From CAYFLR01 sp964343805 (GTDB taxonomy: Bacteria > Bdellovibrionota_B > Oligoflexia > CAYFLR01): a DNA stretch of 54,662 bases. Below are positions 18,100 to 26,694 of this stretch, piece after piece. The notes beneath the pieces are model-generated. The model had not been told where the DNA came from. It ran no database searches and saw only the letters and a list, made by a program, of their open reading frames with translations. The stretch is taken from positions 1-54,662 of the forward strand of contig CAYFLR010000040.1 in assembly GCA_964343805.1 (NCBI GenBank), in the 5' to 3' direction. The position numbers and the translations under genes are program-made. The stretch's first letter is position 1. Each line of letters starts with the position of its first letter.

Positions 18100-19553
18100 A
18101 CTTCCTCCTCTTTGGTTCCCTCTGGATGCTGTTCGTTGGTCATTTCTGTAACAATCCAGGAGTTTCCTCCTCTTTTGGTGATTTTTTCAAAGGGGAGTTT
18201 GAGTCGTTCTGAAAGAATGTCCATACAGCGGGAGGTGCAAAATCCTCCCTGGCATCTTCCCATGCCAGCTCTGTTTCGGAACTTAATTCCGTCTAGAGTT
18301 TGGGCTCCGTGATCGATTGCATTATGGATTTCTGCTTCGGTCACCAACTCACAACGGCATACCACTTTGCCAAAGGCCGGATTTTGGGACACTAGCTCTT
18401 GCTGTTTTTCCACACTCAAATTAGCAAAGCGGGGTGGAGGGCTTACTTCTGGGTTGAAACTCTCTTTTGCTATCAGTTCTAACCCTTCTTTTTTAAGCAT
18501 GTCACAAACATATTCAGCAATAGCTGGAGAAGCTGTTAGACCGGGTGATTGTATTCCTGCTACATTGATAAAACCTTTTACCTTGGTTGGACCGATTATA
18601 AAATCGTTGGTATTACTTACTGCCCGGAGTCCCGCAAACTCGGTTATGGTATCTTTTTCACTGATGGCTGGGCAGAGCGATTTTACAAATTTAAAAACTT
18701 CCTCACTCCCTTGATGTGTGGTGGTATCATCAAAACGATTGTCTGTATCTACGGCAGTGGGACCTACCATGATGGTTCCATCGAAAGTGGGAATTATTAA
18801 GGTTCCTTTGGTGGTTTTTTGAGGCACTGGAAATACCAGTCTTTGAACTAACCCCATCAATCTTTTATCCAACATATATTCCTCACCTTTGCGAGGGTGA
18901 ATAGAGAAGTCAGATAAACTTAAGAGAGCAGCAACTTGATCAGCAAACACTCCTGCAGCATTGAGAATGAAACGGGTTTTGATTTTTGTCTGGCCATTAT
19001 CAATAGAAAACCCTTCTTTTTCTGGGACTATATTTTTAACAGGGCTATTTACTTTTAACTCGACCCCATTGGCTTTTGCGTTCTCTATTAAAGAAAAGGC
19101 AAACTCGTACGGGTTGATAACTCCTGCTGAAGGGGCGTAGAGGGCTCCTAATAACTTTCTGGAAAGATTCGGTTCTGCTTTTCTTAGCTCTGATTGTGAC
19201 CAGATGGTGAGACCTTTAACCCCTTTTTGCTCTCCTTGCTCTTTTAACTCTTCCAGGGTCTTAAGATCTTCTTCTTTGATGGCAACAACGATCTCTCCGA
19301 TACGGCGAAAACCAAACTTTAACTCTGCAGCCAGCCTGTCAAACATGCTATTGCCTTTAACTACCAGCTGACCCTTTAAAGTGGCTGGAGAACTATGGTG
19401 ACCGGGGTGGATAATGCCACTGTTAGATTTTGAAGTTCCAAAACCCACTTCGGCTTTTTGTTCTAATAGAATGACTTTGACCTGATACTTTGACAGTTCT
19501 CGGGCAATACAACAGCCAATAACTCCTCCACCTATGATTGCAACATCATACAT
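18096..19553 (-). CDS. FAD-dependent glycerol-3-phosphate dehydrogenase-like protein with [2Fe-2S] domain
   Basis: A 485-residue protein starting at the ATG after AAAGGAGTGGCAC; a start ten codons upstream has no such site. The N-terminal DAO-type flavoprotein domain (VAIIGGGVIGCCIAREL, about residues 4-20) covers about 365 residues. The C-terminal BFD-like domain carries VCRCE, then GRCQGGFC, a four-cysteine [2Fe-2S] site. This layout matches type-III GlpA/LhgO-like dehydrogenases that oxidise glycerol-3-phosphate or 2-hydroxyglutarate. No glpK or glpF is nearby, so the substrate is uncertain. It is first of three tightly packed genes. Confidence 0.9.
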   Translation of the reverse strand: MYDVAIIGGGVIGCCIARELSKYQVKVILLEQKAEVGFGTSKSNSGIIHPGHHSSPATLKGQLVVKGNSMFDRLAAELKFGFRRIGEIVVAIKEEDLKTLEELKEQGEQKGVKGLTIWSQSELRKAEPNLSRKLLGALYAPSAGVINPYEFAFSLIENAKANGVELKVNSPVKNIVPEKEGFSIDNGQTKIKTRFILNAAGVFADQVAALLSLSDFSIHPRKGEEYMLDKRLMGLVQRLVFPVPQKTTKGTLIIPTFDGTIMVGPTAVDTDNRFDDTTTHQGSEEVFKFVKSLCPAISEKDTITEFAGLRAVSNTNDFIIGPTKVKGFINVAGIQSPGLTASPAIAEYVCDMLKKEGLELIAKESFNPEVSPPPRFANLSVEKQQELVSQNPAFGKVVCRCELVTEAEIHNAIDHGAQTLDGIKFRNRAGMGRCQGGFCTSRCMDILSERLKLPFEKITKRGGNSWIVTEMTNEQHPEGTKEEEV

Positions 19554-19644
19554 GTGCCACTCCTTTGTTAGGTTGAGTGTCAATTTTAAGGCTTTTTATT
19601 TAATTGGTCAATTTAGGATTAGGATAAGGATAAGACCTATCTTC

Positions 19645-20268
19645 TTACTCTATCTTAGAAAGAACCGTGGTGATGCTTTGATTTGGATAGGGGTGGTCTG
19701 CTTTAAATGAAAACCATGGCCATGAAAAAGAGGGAAGGTGAAACCACTCTCTTGAATCAGGAGATGTACAGATGAAAGTCAGCTTGGCAGTATAATAGTA
19801 ATTAGACATGGCAGAGGGACGGAGAATAACTTCTAAATGATTCTCTGGATAACCCACCTGATGAGCTCTGAAAAGAATCTCTTTGGTCTGTTTAAAGTAA
19901 AGAACCTCTGAAAATTTATATTGGCTTCCATTAAGAGATACATAACCACTGGTCTTATAAAGAGTAAAACAGTTTACAGCGGAGGTTAATTTGTAGTGAC
20001 TGAAGTAGTTTTCTCTAGGGTTTTCACGATTAGCCGGGCGATTCACTTGGTAAAACTGAATGTTTATGCGTACATTTCGGTTGTGACTAGGGAATGGAAG
20101 ATTTCTGTTGGTGTATGATAGGGGAAAAGGAACATATTCATTATCACCTACATCCTCGTAGGACAGTGATACACATTGAAATGCCTGTAGTTGTGATGGT
20201 AAAGCAAACGTTCCTAGTGCTGCAATAAATAAGATCAAAAGTGACATATTTAGGATTCCTCTAGACAT
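19645..20268 (-). CDS. Secreted protein of unknown function coupled to the TPR regulator
   Basis: A 207-residue protein with a signal peptide (residues about 1-29, ending QLQAF). The mature part is beta-rich, aromatic-rich and Ser/Tyr-rich, with cysteines near 32, 103 and 174. No known domain was recognised. Its ribosome binding site GGAGG lies inside the end of the preceding regulator gene, from which it is separated by two bases, so the two are translationally coupled. Similar regulator plus small exported protein pairs could mean that the regulator controls or senses this product; that is inference. Confidence 0.75.
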   Translation of the reverse strand: MSRGILNMSLLILFIAALGTFALPSQLQAFQCVSLSYEDVGDNEYVPFPLSYTNRNLPFPSHNRNVRINIQFYQVNRPANRENPRENYFSHYKLTSAVNCFTLYKTSGYVSLNGSQYKFSEVLYFKQTKEILFRAHQVGYPENHLEVILRPSAMSNYYYTAKLTFICTSPDSREWFHLPSFSWPWFSFKADHPYPNQSITTVLSKIE

Positions 20269-20270
20269 TG

Positions 20271-21422
20271 CTAATCCTCCAAAATAGTGACCCGAACTGA
20301 CTTGTTAAACAGATATCCATCCTTGGAGGTCATGATATAAGTGCCGTTCTTGCCCTTAGGCTCAATTAATTTTCTTAATCGGTTAATGTTGTAGTAAATC
20401 TTATTATCGTGAATAAGGGGGTTGTATGTCTCTTTCCAAATAAACTGAGACAAATCATCCTTACTGAAAGTCTTGCCTGGGCTGCGAGCGAGCAGAACCA
20501 ATATATCCATTAAAATAAAGCAATTATTAAATTTGATTTCACCACGGTGCTTTTCTTGGACTTTTCTACCTGCGATATCAATCGTGATATCAGGGTTTTT
20601 GGCATCAAGGAGTTCGAGTTCTTTTTTGACTAGCTTCTTTAGTCTCTCAAGCTGAGTTGTCTGTAAAAGAGTTTCCAATTGGATAAAAAGCCCTTTGGCT
20701 TTTCGACGGTTGCCCTTTTGGCGATATACAATAGCAATATTATGAACTGTGCTAAAATAAAGGTACCAGTTATGCTGAGTTTGTGAAGCTTTTAGAGCCT
20801 CATTATAAATCTTAATGGCTTGATCATACTTCTTCTGTTTATGAAAGGTGAGCCCTTTCAAAATCATTATAGAAATTTGTAGGTTCAGATCTTCATGGTG
20901 TTCAAGTTGAGATGCTTGATGAAGAGTTCTTTGGCAATTCTCATACTCTTGAGAACTTAGCTGACAGCTGGCTATACCATAAAGAGCATAAGCCTTATCT
21001 TGCAGATTTTTCTGAGACTTTGCAAAGTCAAAAGACTTCCTAAAGGCAGTCATGGCAGCTTTTAAGTTGCTAGAGGTATAATTTTGTACCCCAATGAGAT
21101 AGTGATATTTGGCAAATTGAGATTTGCCATTTTGCTTCTTTAAGAAATTGGCGTAAACATTTCGGTAATACTCATGCTTTTGAGAGTCGCAGCGTTCTGC
21201 ACACATTCGCATGAGCATACTATAGGCTTGGTGAAGGAGATTTGATGTGTTTTCCTCCTCATCAACCAGGAGGCACTTTTCTGAGAGAAGTAAGTATTTC
21301 TCTGCTTTAGCAAAATTCATATTGGAATAGTATGACTTGCCAAGATCAAAGAGTATTTCACCAGTGGAAAGATCGAGCTCCTCAGGAGTTTCTATATTCA
21401 GTTTTTTTGAATTCTTCTTCAT
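20271..21422 (-). CDS. TPR protein with C-terminal winged-helix DNA-binding domain
   Basis: A 383-residue protein. Residues about 20-265 form tetratricopeptide repeats, including a canonical A.Y.IA.C...QEYENCQ..L repeat. Residues about 290-380 form an OmpR/PhoB-type winged helix: a strand with GEIKFNN, then helices in LLARSPGKTFSKDDLSQFIW, a recognition helix YYNINRLRKLI, and a wing with YIMTSKDGYLF. There is no receiver domain, so the TPRs probably sense a protein or peptide partner, as in SARP- or HilA-like regulators where the order is reversed. It is probably a transcription factor. It is first of a two-gene unit with a secreted protein. Confidence 0.85.
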   Translation of the reverse strand: MKKNSKKLNIETPEELDLSTGEILFDLGKSYYSNMNFAKAEKYLLLSEKCLLVDEEENTSNLLHQAYSMLMRMCAERCDSQKHEYYRNVYANFLKKQNGKSQFAKYHYLIGVQNYTSSNLKAAMTAFRKSFDFAKSQKNLQDKAYALYGIASCQLSSQEYENCQRTLHQASQLEHHEDLNLQISIMILKGLTFHKQKKYDQAIKIYNEALKASQTQHNWYLYFSTVHNIAIVYRQKGNRRKAKGLFIQLETLLQTTQLERLKKLVKKELELLDAKNPDITIDIAGRKVQEKHRGEIKFNNCFILMDILVLLARSPGKTFSKDDLSQFIWKETYNPLIHDNKIYYNINRLRKLIEPKGKNGTYIMTSKDGYLFNKSVRVTILED

Positions 21423-21668
21423 GCTTTTTCAGAAAATCACTTTTCAGTATAAAAACTATCGACCTTACTGGGCTCCTCTAGGGGCTTTTGGGGCAATGAA
21501 CTCTTTTCAACCATATAAGTATTCTCTTATGCGAGAGGTTCTAGTTAACATATATAAGTTTATTTGACAATATTAATCATTTCTATCAACTTATTTTTTC
21601 TGAGGATAAGGGCTTTGAGGATTTAAAATGGGATGATCTGGGTTTAAACTTTTTACCTTACACTTTTT

Positions 21669-23165
21669 ATGATAAAAACTAAGAAAGCTTTTTGTCCAAA
21701 TTTAAAGATGAAGGTGGAAGTCTTGAAATGTTTCAGAGATTATAAGTTGGTATCTCCTCTACAGCAGCGAATTAAATCCAGCGGTTTAAATAAGTGTTCG
21801 GAATTTCAAACAAAAACTATGAATGCCATGTTAAAGGGGTACAACGTTTTTGGAGTGGGTGAACCCAATAGAGATAATATATCACCTCAAGCGATTCCTC
21901 TGATTGATAAACTCATTCGCAATCATAAGCCAGGGGATAAACCGAGTATAAGAGCCTTGATAGTGGTTCCAAATTCTGGCTCAGTGAATACTTTTNNNNN
22001 NNNNNAAGGGCATTTGCAGAAACTGATTCCCAATAAAATGCTATCTTACTGTGCTTTAGCAGATAAAGGAAATTACCGTAAACAGCAAGATATACTTAAA
22101 AATAATCCTGCTATTGTAATTTCCACACCTAAGCGCCTTATTGATTGTATAAATAAAAAACAGATCATTCTAAAAAACATCGAAGTGATTTGGCTCGGTG
22201 AATTGGATTCCCTGGCGACAAACAGAGGCTTAAAGGATTTGAACTATATCCTTAAACAAATTCGTCATCGCACCCAAATGATGGCCCTATCTGCCACCAA
22301 CCCGAAGGAGATTAATCAATTTCTTAAAACCCATATGAAACGTTATACCTTTGTTTCTGGAGGGGAAAAAGCCAAGCAACCTGAAAAGGTGGATCATATC
22401 GGATACTTATGTAAGGGGGGTGATAAGCTCGATCTCTTAAAAGGGATTTTAATTCAGGAGAAGCCCTCTAAATGTCTTATCTATGCCAATTCAATGGATC
22501 AAGCAGATCGAGTAAAGAACTCCTTGGGAAGTCTTGGTTTTCCTACCACCGATCTCAATGAGTTTCGTAAGGGGGAAGGGCAATCCATTGATTTTCGCAA
22601 ACTCAAATCCTTAAGACAAATGCACTTAGTCTTAACTGATTTGGAAGATGTTGAAATTCGAATGGGAGGAATATCCCATGTGATAAATTATGAGATTCCT
22701 ACCAATGTGGAGAGTTACTTAAAACGAGTCAAAGTGGTGGAGGCCAATACCCGGCAAAAAAGAGCCATTTCTCTAGTTTGCGAAGATAGCGCTCTTGATT
22801 TGGATTCCATCAAAGCGGGCCTTAAAAATACTAAAATCAATTGTGGCTGGGCTCCGAGCGATTTGACAGAATCTCCTACCATGTCTAAAAGTGAAGTGGA
22901 GCAACTTTTTATTAGGGAACCACGAGGAAAAGGGAGAGGAGCTAATAAGACACAAGCTAAGAAACGGGGTGATAGAAAACCTACCTCGTCTCCTAGAAAC
23001 CATAAAAAAGAAAAAGCCTTCCCTGCTTCCAACAAGAATCAAAATCAACCCCAGCCTAATTTAACTGAACAAAATCAGAATGTTTTAAAAGAAAAGCCCA
23101 CTGAAGGTAAGAAAATCTCTCTATTCGATAGATTTATGGGGTATTTAGGTTGGAAACCAGACTAA
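21669..23165 (+). CDS. Catalytically degenerate DEAD-box RNA helicase-like protein
   Basis: A 498-residue RhlE-like two-RecA-domain protein with its active site eroded. The Q motif glutamine remains (EFQTKTM, Gln47). The Walker A position reads GVGEPNRDN (62-70) with no GKT. Motif Ia reads PNSGSV, motif II reads GELD (177-180) in place of DEAD. Motif III SAT is intact (208-210). The motif VI area (YLKRVKVVEANTRQKRA) lacks HRxGRxGR. The C-terminal 90 residues are basic and Asn/Gln/Pro-rich, as in RNA-binding helicase tails. It probably binds RNA without hydrolysing ATP; that is inference. A 10-N gap lies inside, within motif Ia. The start codon lacks a clear RBS, but an in-frame stop lies 27 bases upstream. 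Confidence 0.85.
   Translation: MIKTKKAFCPNLKMKVEVLKCFRDYKLVSPLQQRIKSSGLNKCSEFQTKTMNAMLKGYNVFGVGEPNRDNISPQAIPLIDKLIRNHKPGDKPSIRALIVVPNSGSVNTFXXXXGHLQKLIPNKMLSYCALADKGNYRKQQDILKNNPAIVISTPKRLIDCINKKQIILKNIEVIWLGELDSLATNRGLKDLNYILKQIRHRTQMMALSATNPKEINQFLKTHMKRYTFVSGGEKAKQPEKVDHIGYLCKGGDKLDLLKGILIQEKPSKCLIYANSMDQADRVKNSLGSLGFPTTDLNEFRKGEGQSIDFRKLKSLRQMHLVLTDLEDVEIRMGGISHVINYEIPTNVESYLKRVKVVEANTRQKRAISLVCEDSALDLDSIKAGLKNTKINCGWAPSDLTESPTMSKSEVEQLFIREPRGKGRGANKTQAKKRGDRKPTSSPRNHKKEKAFPASNKNQNQPQPNLTEQNQNVLKEKPTEGKKISLFDRFMGYLGWKPD
21996..22005. other. Assembly gap (10 N) inside the DEAD-box-like gene
   Basis: Ten N bases just after motif Ia. Frame and family spacing fit about four missing residues. 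Confidence 0.98.
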
Positions 23166-23254
23166 TTGACTTCCATAAAAGAACATCCACTGTGTTGACT
23201 TCAAAAATTATTTCCTCGCCGTACATTGTAGGTACTGCCTCGTTATAATTTTTT

Positions 23255-23282
23255 CGTCGCCTTGTGGATGTTCGTTTCTGTT
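23255..23282. repeat. Dispersed repeat, copy B
   Basis: CGTCGCCTTGTGGATG then TTCGTTTCTGTT, preceded by a T-run. It is identical to copy C except for one base and lies exactly 100 bp before it. Ten bases of the core (GTGGATGTTC) have a perfect inverted copy at 23182-23191, so a transcript could fold back here. It sits between convergent genes. Confidence 0.85.
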
Positions 23283-23354
23283 AGCCAGACCTTATTGGTA
23301 ACACGTTCTCTTGTATAGTATTGGTTTGGCGCCGCTGACCCTTCCAATTTTTTT

Positions 23355-23382
23355 CGTCGCCTTGTGGATGTTCATTTCTGTT
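23355..23382. repeat. Dispersed repeat, copy C
   Basis: The same core as copy B with one difference (TTCATTTCTGTT). It begins six bases beyond the stop codon of the lipase-like minus-strand gene, paralleling copy A beside the first gene. Confidence 0.85.
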
Positions 23383-23388
23383 TGTCAA

Positions 23389-24600
23389 TTATGAATAGAG
23401 GAGGCGAGTTATCTGCTGGAGATTAAAAAGCATAAATCTATATCGAGTGTAGGCAGCATGACCAAAAAGGGTCGTAAAGCAGTTGGGGTAATTTCCATTA
23501 TCCTGGTAGTCAATGAGGAGAGTGTGGCCTGAGCTGGGCAGTCGTCGATTGTGCTGTATTTGTTGGTGCCAATAACTTAGATTACTTCCGATACCCAGGT
23601 ACTCTTCAAGGTTTTTGTTTATTTCTCTGTCATTTTCTAAGGGTGATAAGCTGTCAGAACCGCTTATTCCCAACTGCTGTACATAGTCTCCATGTTTGGT
23701 GGTAAGAATTCCATTCAAGGAGCCTGCCTCTGGTTTGCTACCACGATGGTTGATAAAATGGAGAACTCTCCAATGATGAAGATCTGACCAACCGTAGCGA
23801 GGAGGAGTTCCTAGTGTGATGGCATCTACTTTTAGTGATTTAAGAAAAAAGATTTCATGGTCAGTTAGAGCCTTAAATTCTTTTGTTATTTGGGCTGTCT
23901 GTATGATCTCTTTAAAATGATCGGTGGCTGCCAAAAAGTGGTTAAAAAGTGCAAAAACTTGCCCGGCATGGCTATGTCCTATGATTAAAACTCGATCCTC
24001 ATGAACTAATTGTTGTTGATCCTTCATTTGAATTAAGGATTCAATTAAATCTAAGCAACCTTGAATCCGCCCAAGATGATGATTGGTCGAAGACCAAGTG
24101 ATGGCTTTGCATTGAAGATTGATTCCGGTTCCTTCTCTGAAAAGATCGAGGTAGGCTGGCGGAAAGTTGCCTTGGTCGCCCACCAGCCAATTCTGATTTG
24201 ATTTGGTAAAATCCTTGAACTTATTGGCAATGTCCTGATTTAAGGAGGGAAACAATGAGTTAACTAAATGAACAATATCAAAGGGATCATCTCCTGCAAA
24301 GGTTCCATGTAGGAATAACGCGGCTTTGACTCCTGCTTTTTGTAATTTCTTCCCTTCTTGCTGCATAGCCTGGTGCCATTCTGGGCTTTGGTCTTGGTAT
24401 TTGGTTGAATCGGAATTGAAAGGAGTGGGGAGGGTGGCAGTCAAGAATTCATAGGTACTAGTGGTGTGTTCTTTCTCATAGCCTTGAGGAGTCGGTGGGA
24501 GAGCTGGGAGTTGTCTTTTTTTTCGCCTGAGAAAAAAGAATAGAAAAATCAGAATAAGGAGAACAAAAAGAATTGAGTAGAAAATCAAAAGGGTATTCAT
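23389..24600 (-). CDS. Membrane-anchored lipase-like alpha/beta hydrolase
   Basis: A 403-residue protein with an N-terminal membrane anchor (about residues 2-24) followed by a basic RRKKR segment, suggesting the bulk may stay cytoplasmic by the positive-inside rule. The alpha/beta hydrolase signs are LFLHGTFAGDDPFD (oxyanion-side HG, about residues 97-110) and the nucleophile elbow VLIIGHSHAGQ with Ser in GHSHAG (about residue 210). A late His in HAAYTRYRF could complete the triad. The substrate is unknown; lipase or thioesterase roles are both possible. Monocistronic. A dispersed repeat copy lies directly downstream. Confidence 0.75.
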   Translation of the reverse strand: MNTLLIFYSILFVLLILIFLFFFLRRKKRQLPALPPTPQGYEKEHTTSTYEFLTATLPTPFNSDSTKYQDQSPEWHQAMQQEGKKLQKAGVKAALFLHGTFAGDDPFDIVHLVNSLFPSLNQDIANKFKDFTKSNQNWLVGDQGNFPPAYLDLFREGTGINLQCKAITWSSTNHHLGRIQGCLDLIESLIQMKDQQQLVHEDRVLIIGHSHAGQVFALFNHFLAATDHFKEIIQTAQITKEFKALTDHEIFFLKSLKVDAITLGTPPRYGWSDLHHWRVLHFINHRGSKPEAGSLNGILTTKHGDYVQQLGISGSDSLSPLENDREINKNLEEYLGIGSNLSYWHQQIQHNRRLPSSGHTLLIDYQDNGNYPNCFTTLFGHAAYTRYRFMLFNLQQITRLLYS

Positions 24601-24623
24601 GAAAAGTGGTCCCTAGGGTTTAG

Positions 24624-24782
24624 CCTGTATCCTCAGAACTTTTTGATCTGGAAGGGGGTTATGCTTGGGCTTCAAAGTTTATGCAAAAACCGCAGATTTA
24701 CCGGGGTAATACGAGGGTTTTTGCATAAACTTTGGAGTGCAATGATGACCACTTGCCTTTCAAAAAGTTCTGAGGATACAGG
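24624..24782. mobile_element. MITE-like 159-bp palindromic element with 6-bp direct repeats
   Basis: Perfect 23-base terminal inverted repeats lie at 24624-24646 and 24760-24782 (outer end CCTGTATCCTCAGAAC). A second perfect 19-base pair of arms lies inside, at 24673-24691 and 24716-24734, around a 24-base loop, so the whole element can fold into one long hairpin. GTTTAG occurs directly on both sides (24618-24623 and 24783-24788) and looks like a target-site duplication. No open reading frame is present. It lies between the lipase-like gene and the 3' end of the RNase P RNA gene, where it may also terminate or stabilise that transcript. Confidence 0.8.
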
Positions 24783-24792
24783 GTTTAGGTCA

Positions 24793-25177
24793 GATATTAG
24801 GCTGGCACAATAAGCCGGGTCCTGTAAAGTTGAAACTTTGACAGTCATTCATCTAGGTGTAAAGTTACCAATACACTCAAGCACTCTACCCGAAAACTTT
24901 GAGCGGGCCACTCTCTCACTAAAAAATAGCGTCGTTTTCCTATTTGAGCTTGCACCGGGTGGGGTTTACCGCATAACATGTCACCATGTCTATGTGTGAG
25001 CTCTTACCTCACAATTTCACCCTTACCAGCACGACAAAGTCTTACTGGCGGTATCCTTTCTGTTGCACTTTCCGTAGAATTACTTCCCCTGGTCGTTAAC
25101 CAGCACCCTGCCCTTTGGAGCCCGGACTTTCCTCTTTAGGTAAATTACCCAAGCGACTGTCTCGCCAGCCCAATATC
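24793..25177 (-). ncRNA. rnpB: RNase P RNA, bacterial class A
   Basis: The catalytic RNA of RNase P, which matures tRNA 5' ends. Read on the minus strand it has GAGGAAAGTCCGGGCTCC near the 5' end (about 25127-25144), GGTAAACCCCACCCGG in the middle, TAGATGAATGACTG, and ACAGGACCCGGCTTA at the 3' end, all conserved RNase P elements. The two ends form a 14-pair P1 helix (GATATTGGGCTGGC with GCCAGCCTAATATC), which sets the limits at about 385 nt. A good promoter with its expected start at the 5' end supports the call. Confidence 0.97.
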
Positions 25178-25184
25178 CGAATTT

Positions 25185-25213
25185 TCTCTAACATTGCAGG
25201 GGGGGGAAGTCAA
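25185..25213 (-). promoter_or_regulatory. Sigma-70 promoter of rnpB
   Basis: TTGACT, a 17-base spacer containing eight C, and TAGAGA; the expected transcription start falls at about 25178, matching the folded RNA end. It begins right after the stop codon of the sigma-54 regulator gene. Confidence 0.8.
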
Positions 25214-26620
25214 TTAAGAAAGATTGGTGTTTTTGAATTGTTTGGCGTCAATTCCGTATTTTTGCAGCTTACGAAGTAGGGTGACTTTCGTCATATTGGT
25301 TTTTTCAGCTGTTTTATTGATGCCGCCATTGTAGGCTTTGAGAGCTCTTAAAATAAATTCTTTTTCAAACAGCTCTTTTCCTTCAATGGTCCCATCGCCT
25401 TCTGTTTGTCTTTCAGAGGTGGCAGCTGGAGAACTGCTGGTGCTGGAATTTGCAGACTGGAGCAATGTCTCAGGAAAAGAAGCGGGGGTAATTACATCAG
25501 TAGATTCCATAACAAAGGCATGCTCGATGACGTTTTCTAACTCTCTAATATTGCCGGGCCAAGAGTAATTTAAAAGTACGCTGGTGGCAGCTGAAGAGAG
25601 TCCGGTGATATTTCGACGATGAAGCTTGTTAAACTTTTTAAGTAGAGTCTCCATAATGGGTAAGATATCATCTTTTCGATCTCTTAATGGAGGGAGAAAG
25701 AGGGGGAGTACATTGAGTCGATAGTAAAGGTCAGAACGGAAAGTTCCATTTTCGACCATTTTTTCTAAGTCTTTGTTGGTGGCAGCTACAATACGAGCAT
25801 TGGATTCGATTTCAGCTCGAGCTCCTACTGGGGTAAACTGTTTTTCTTGCAGGACACGAAGGAGTTTTACCTGCATATGAGCACTGATATCCCCAATCTC
25901 ATCTAAAAATAGAGTGCCACCTTCTGCATATTGGAACATTCCAATTTTTCGTTTATCAGCACCGGTGAAAGCACCTTTCTCATGTCCAAAAAGTTCGCTT
26001 TCAATTAAGTTTTCAGGAATGGCCGCGCAGTTGATAGCAACAAATTTATTGTCTTTTCGATGGCTGTTGAAGTGAATAGCTCTTGCAACTAACTCTTTAC
26101 CAGTTCCACTCTCTCCTCGGATGAGAACAGAGGTTTCAACTTTAGTCAGTTTATAAATAAGGTTGAAAATTTTGTTAATTTCGTTTGAATTTCCAACGAT
26201 TTCACGATTGGTGTCGTAGTTTAAAACGGGAGCTGAAAAAACTGCTTTGTCTACCAGTTCTTGGGCTTCACATGCTTTTTCAACCATATCGTTGAGAGTT
26301 TCTCTATTAATGGGCTTTTGTACGTAGTCATAAGCTCCATTCTTCATGGCTACCACAGCATCTTTTACATCAGCATAAGCGGTGAGCATTAACACTGTAA
26401 TGGAGGAGTCATGTTCTTTGATGGCTTTTAATGCCTGTAATCCGTCCATAACGGGCATATTTACATCTAAAATAACCATGTCAAACTTGCTGGATTTGGT
26501 TTGTTCAACGGCATCTAAACCATTCTCTGCTTCAAATACCTCGTGACCAGCACTCTCCAATGTGTTTCTTGCGGTAAAGCGCAAGGAAGGGTCATCATCT
26601 ACAACCAAAATTCTTTTCAT
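25214..26620 (-). CDS. NtrC-family sigma-54-dependent response regulator
   Basis: A 468-residue regulator starting at the ATG after GGAGGATAAG; the open frame extends 36 codons upstream but the receiver domain begins exactly here (MKRILVVDDD). The receiver has Asp9/Asp10 and phospho-acceptor Asp52. The AAA+ domain has Walker A GESGTGKE, the sigma-54 contact loop GAFTGA, and Walker B GGTLFLDEIGD. The C-terminus is a Fis-type helix-turn-helix (NKTAEKTNMTKVTLLRKLQKYGI). It activates sigma-54 promoters when phosphorylated. No histidine kinase gene is near, so it is an orphan in this window. The upstream region carries a perfect inverted repeat that may be its own binding site. Confidence 0.96.
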   Translation of the reverse strand: MKRILVVDDDPSLRFTARNTLESAGHEVFEAENGLDAVEQTKSSKFDMVILDVNMPVMDGLQALKAIKEHDSSITVLMLTAYADVKDAVVAMKNGAYDYVQKPINRETLNDMVEKACEAQELVDKAVFSAPVLNYDTNREIVGNSNEINKIFNLIYKLTKVETSVLIRGESGTGKELVARAIHFNSHRKDNKFVAINCAAIPENLIESELFGHEKGAFTGADKRKIGMFQYAEGGTLFLDEIGDISAHMQVKLLRVLQEKQFTPVGARAEIESNARIVAATNKDLEKMVENGTFRSDLYYRLNVLPLFLPPLRDRKDDILPIMETLLKKFNKLHRRNITGLSSAATSVLLNYSWPGNIRELENVIEHAFVMESTDVITPASFPETLLQSANSSTSSSPAATSERQTEGDGTIEGKELFEKEFILRALKAYNGGINKTAEKTNMTKVTLLRKLQKYGIDAKQFKNTNLS

Positions 26621-26694
26621 CTTATCCTCCAAAGTGGTAGCCTTAATCGTGCTCTCGTGTCGCACAATCCTCCTTTCTTTAACATAAGGTGCTA

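Noticed and set aside
23178..23385. CRISPR-like array from two repeats 100 bp apart
   Set aside because: Only two complete copies, a third copy lies 23 kb away, the spacing is about 72 bp and no cas gene is present. It fits a dispersed repeat better.
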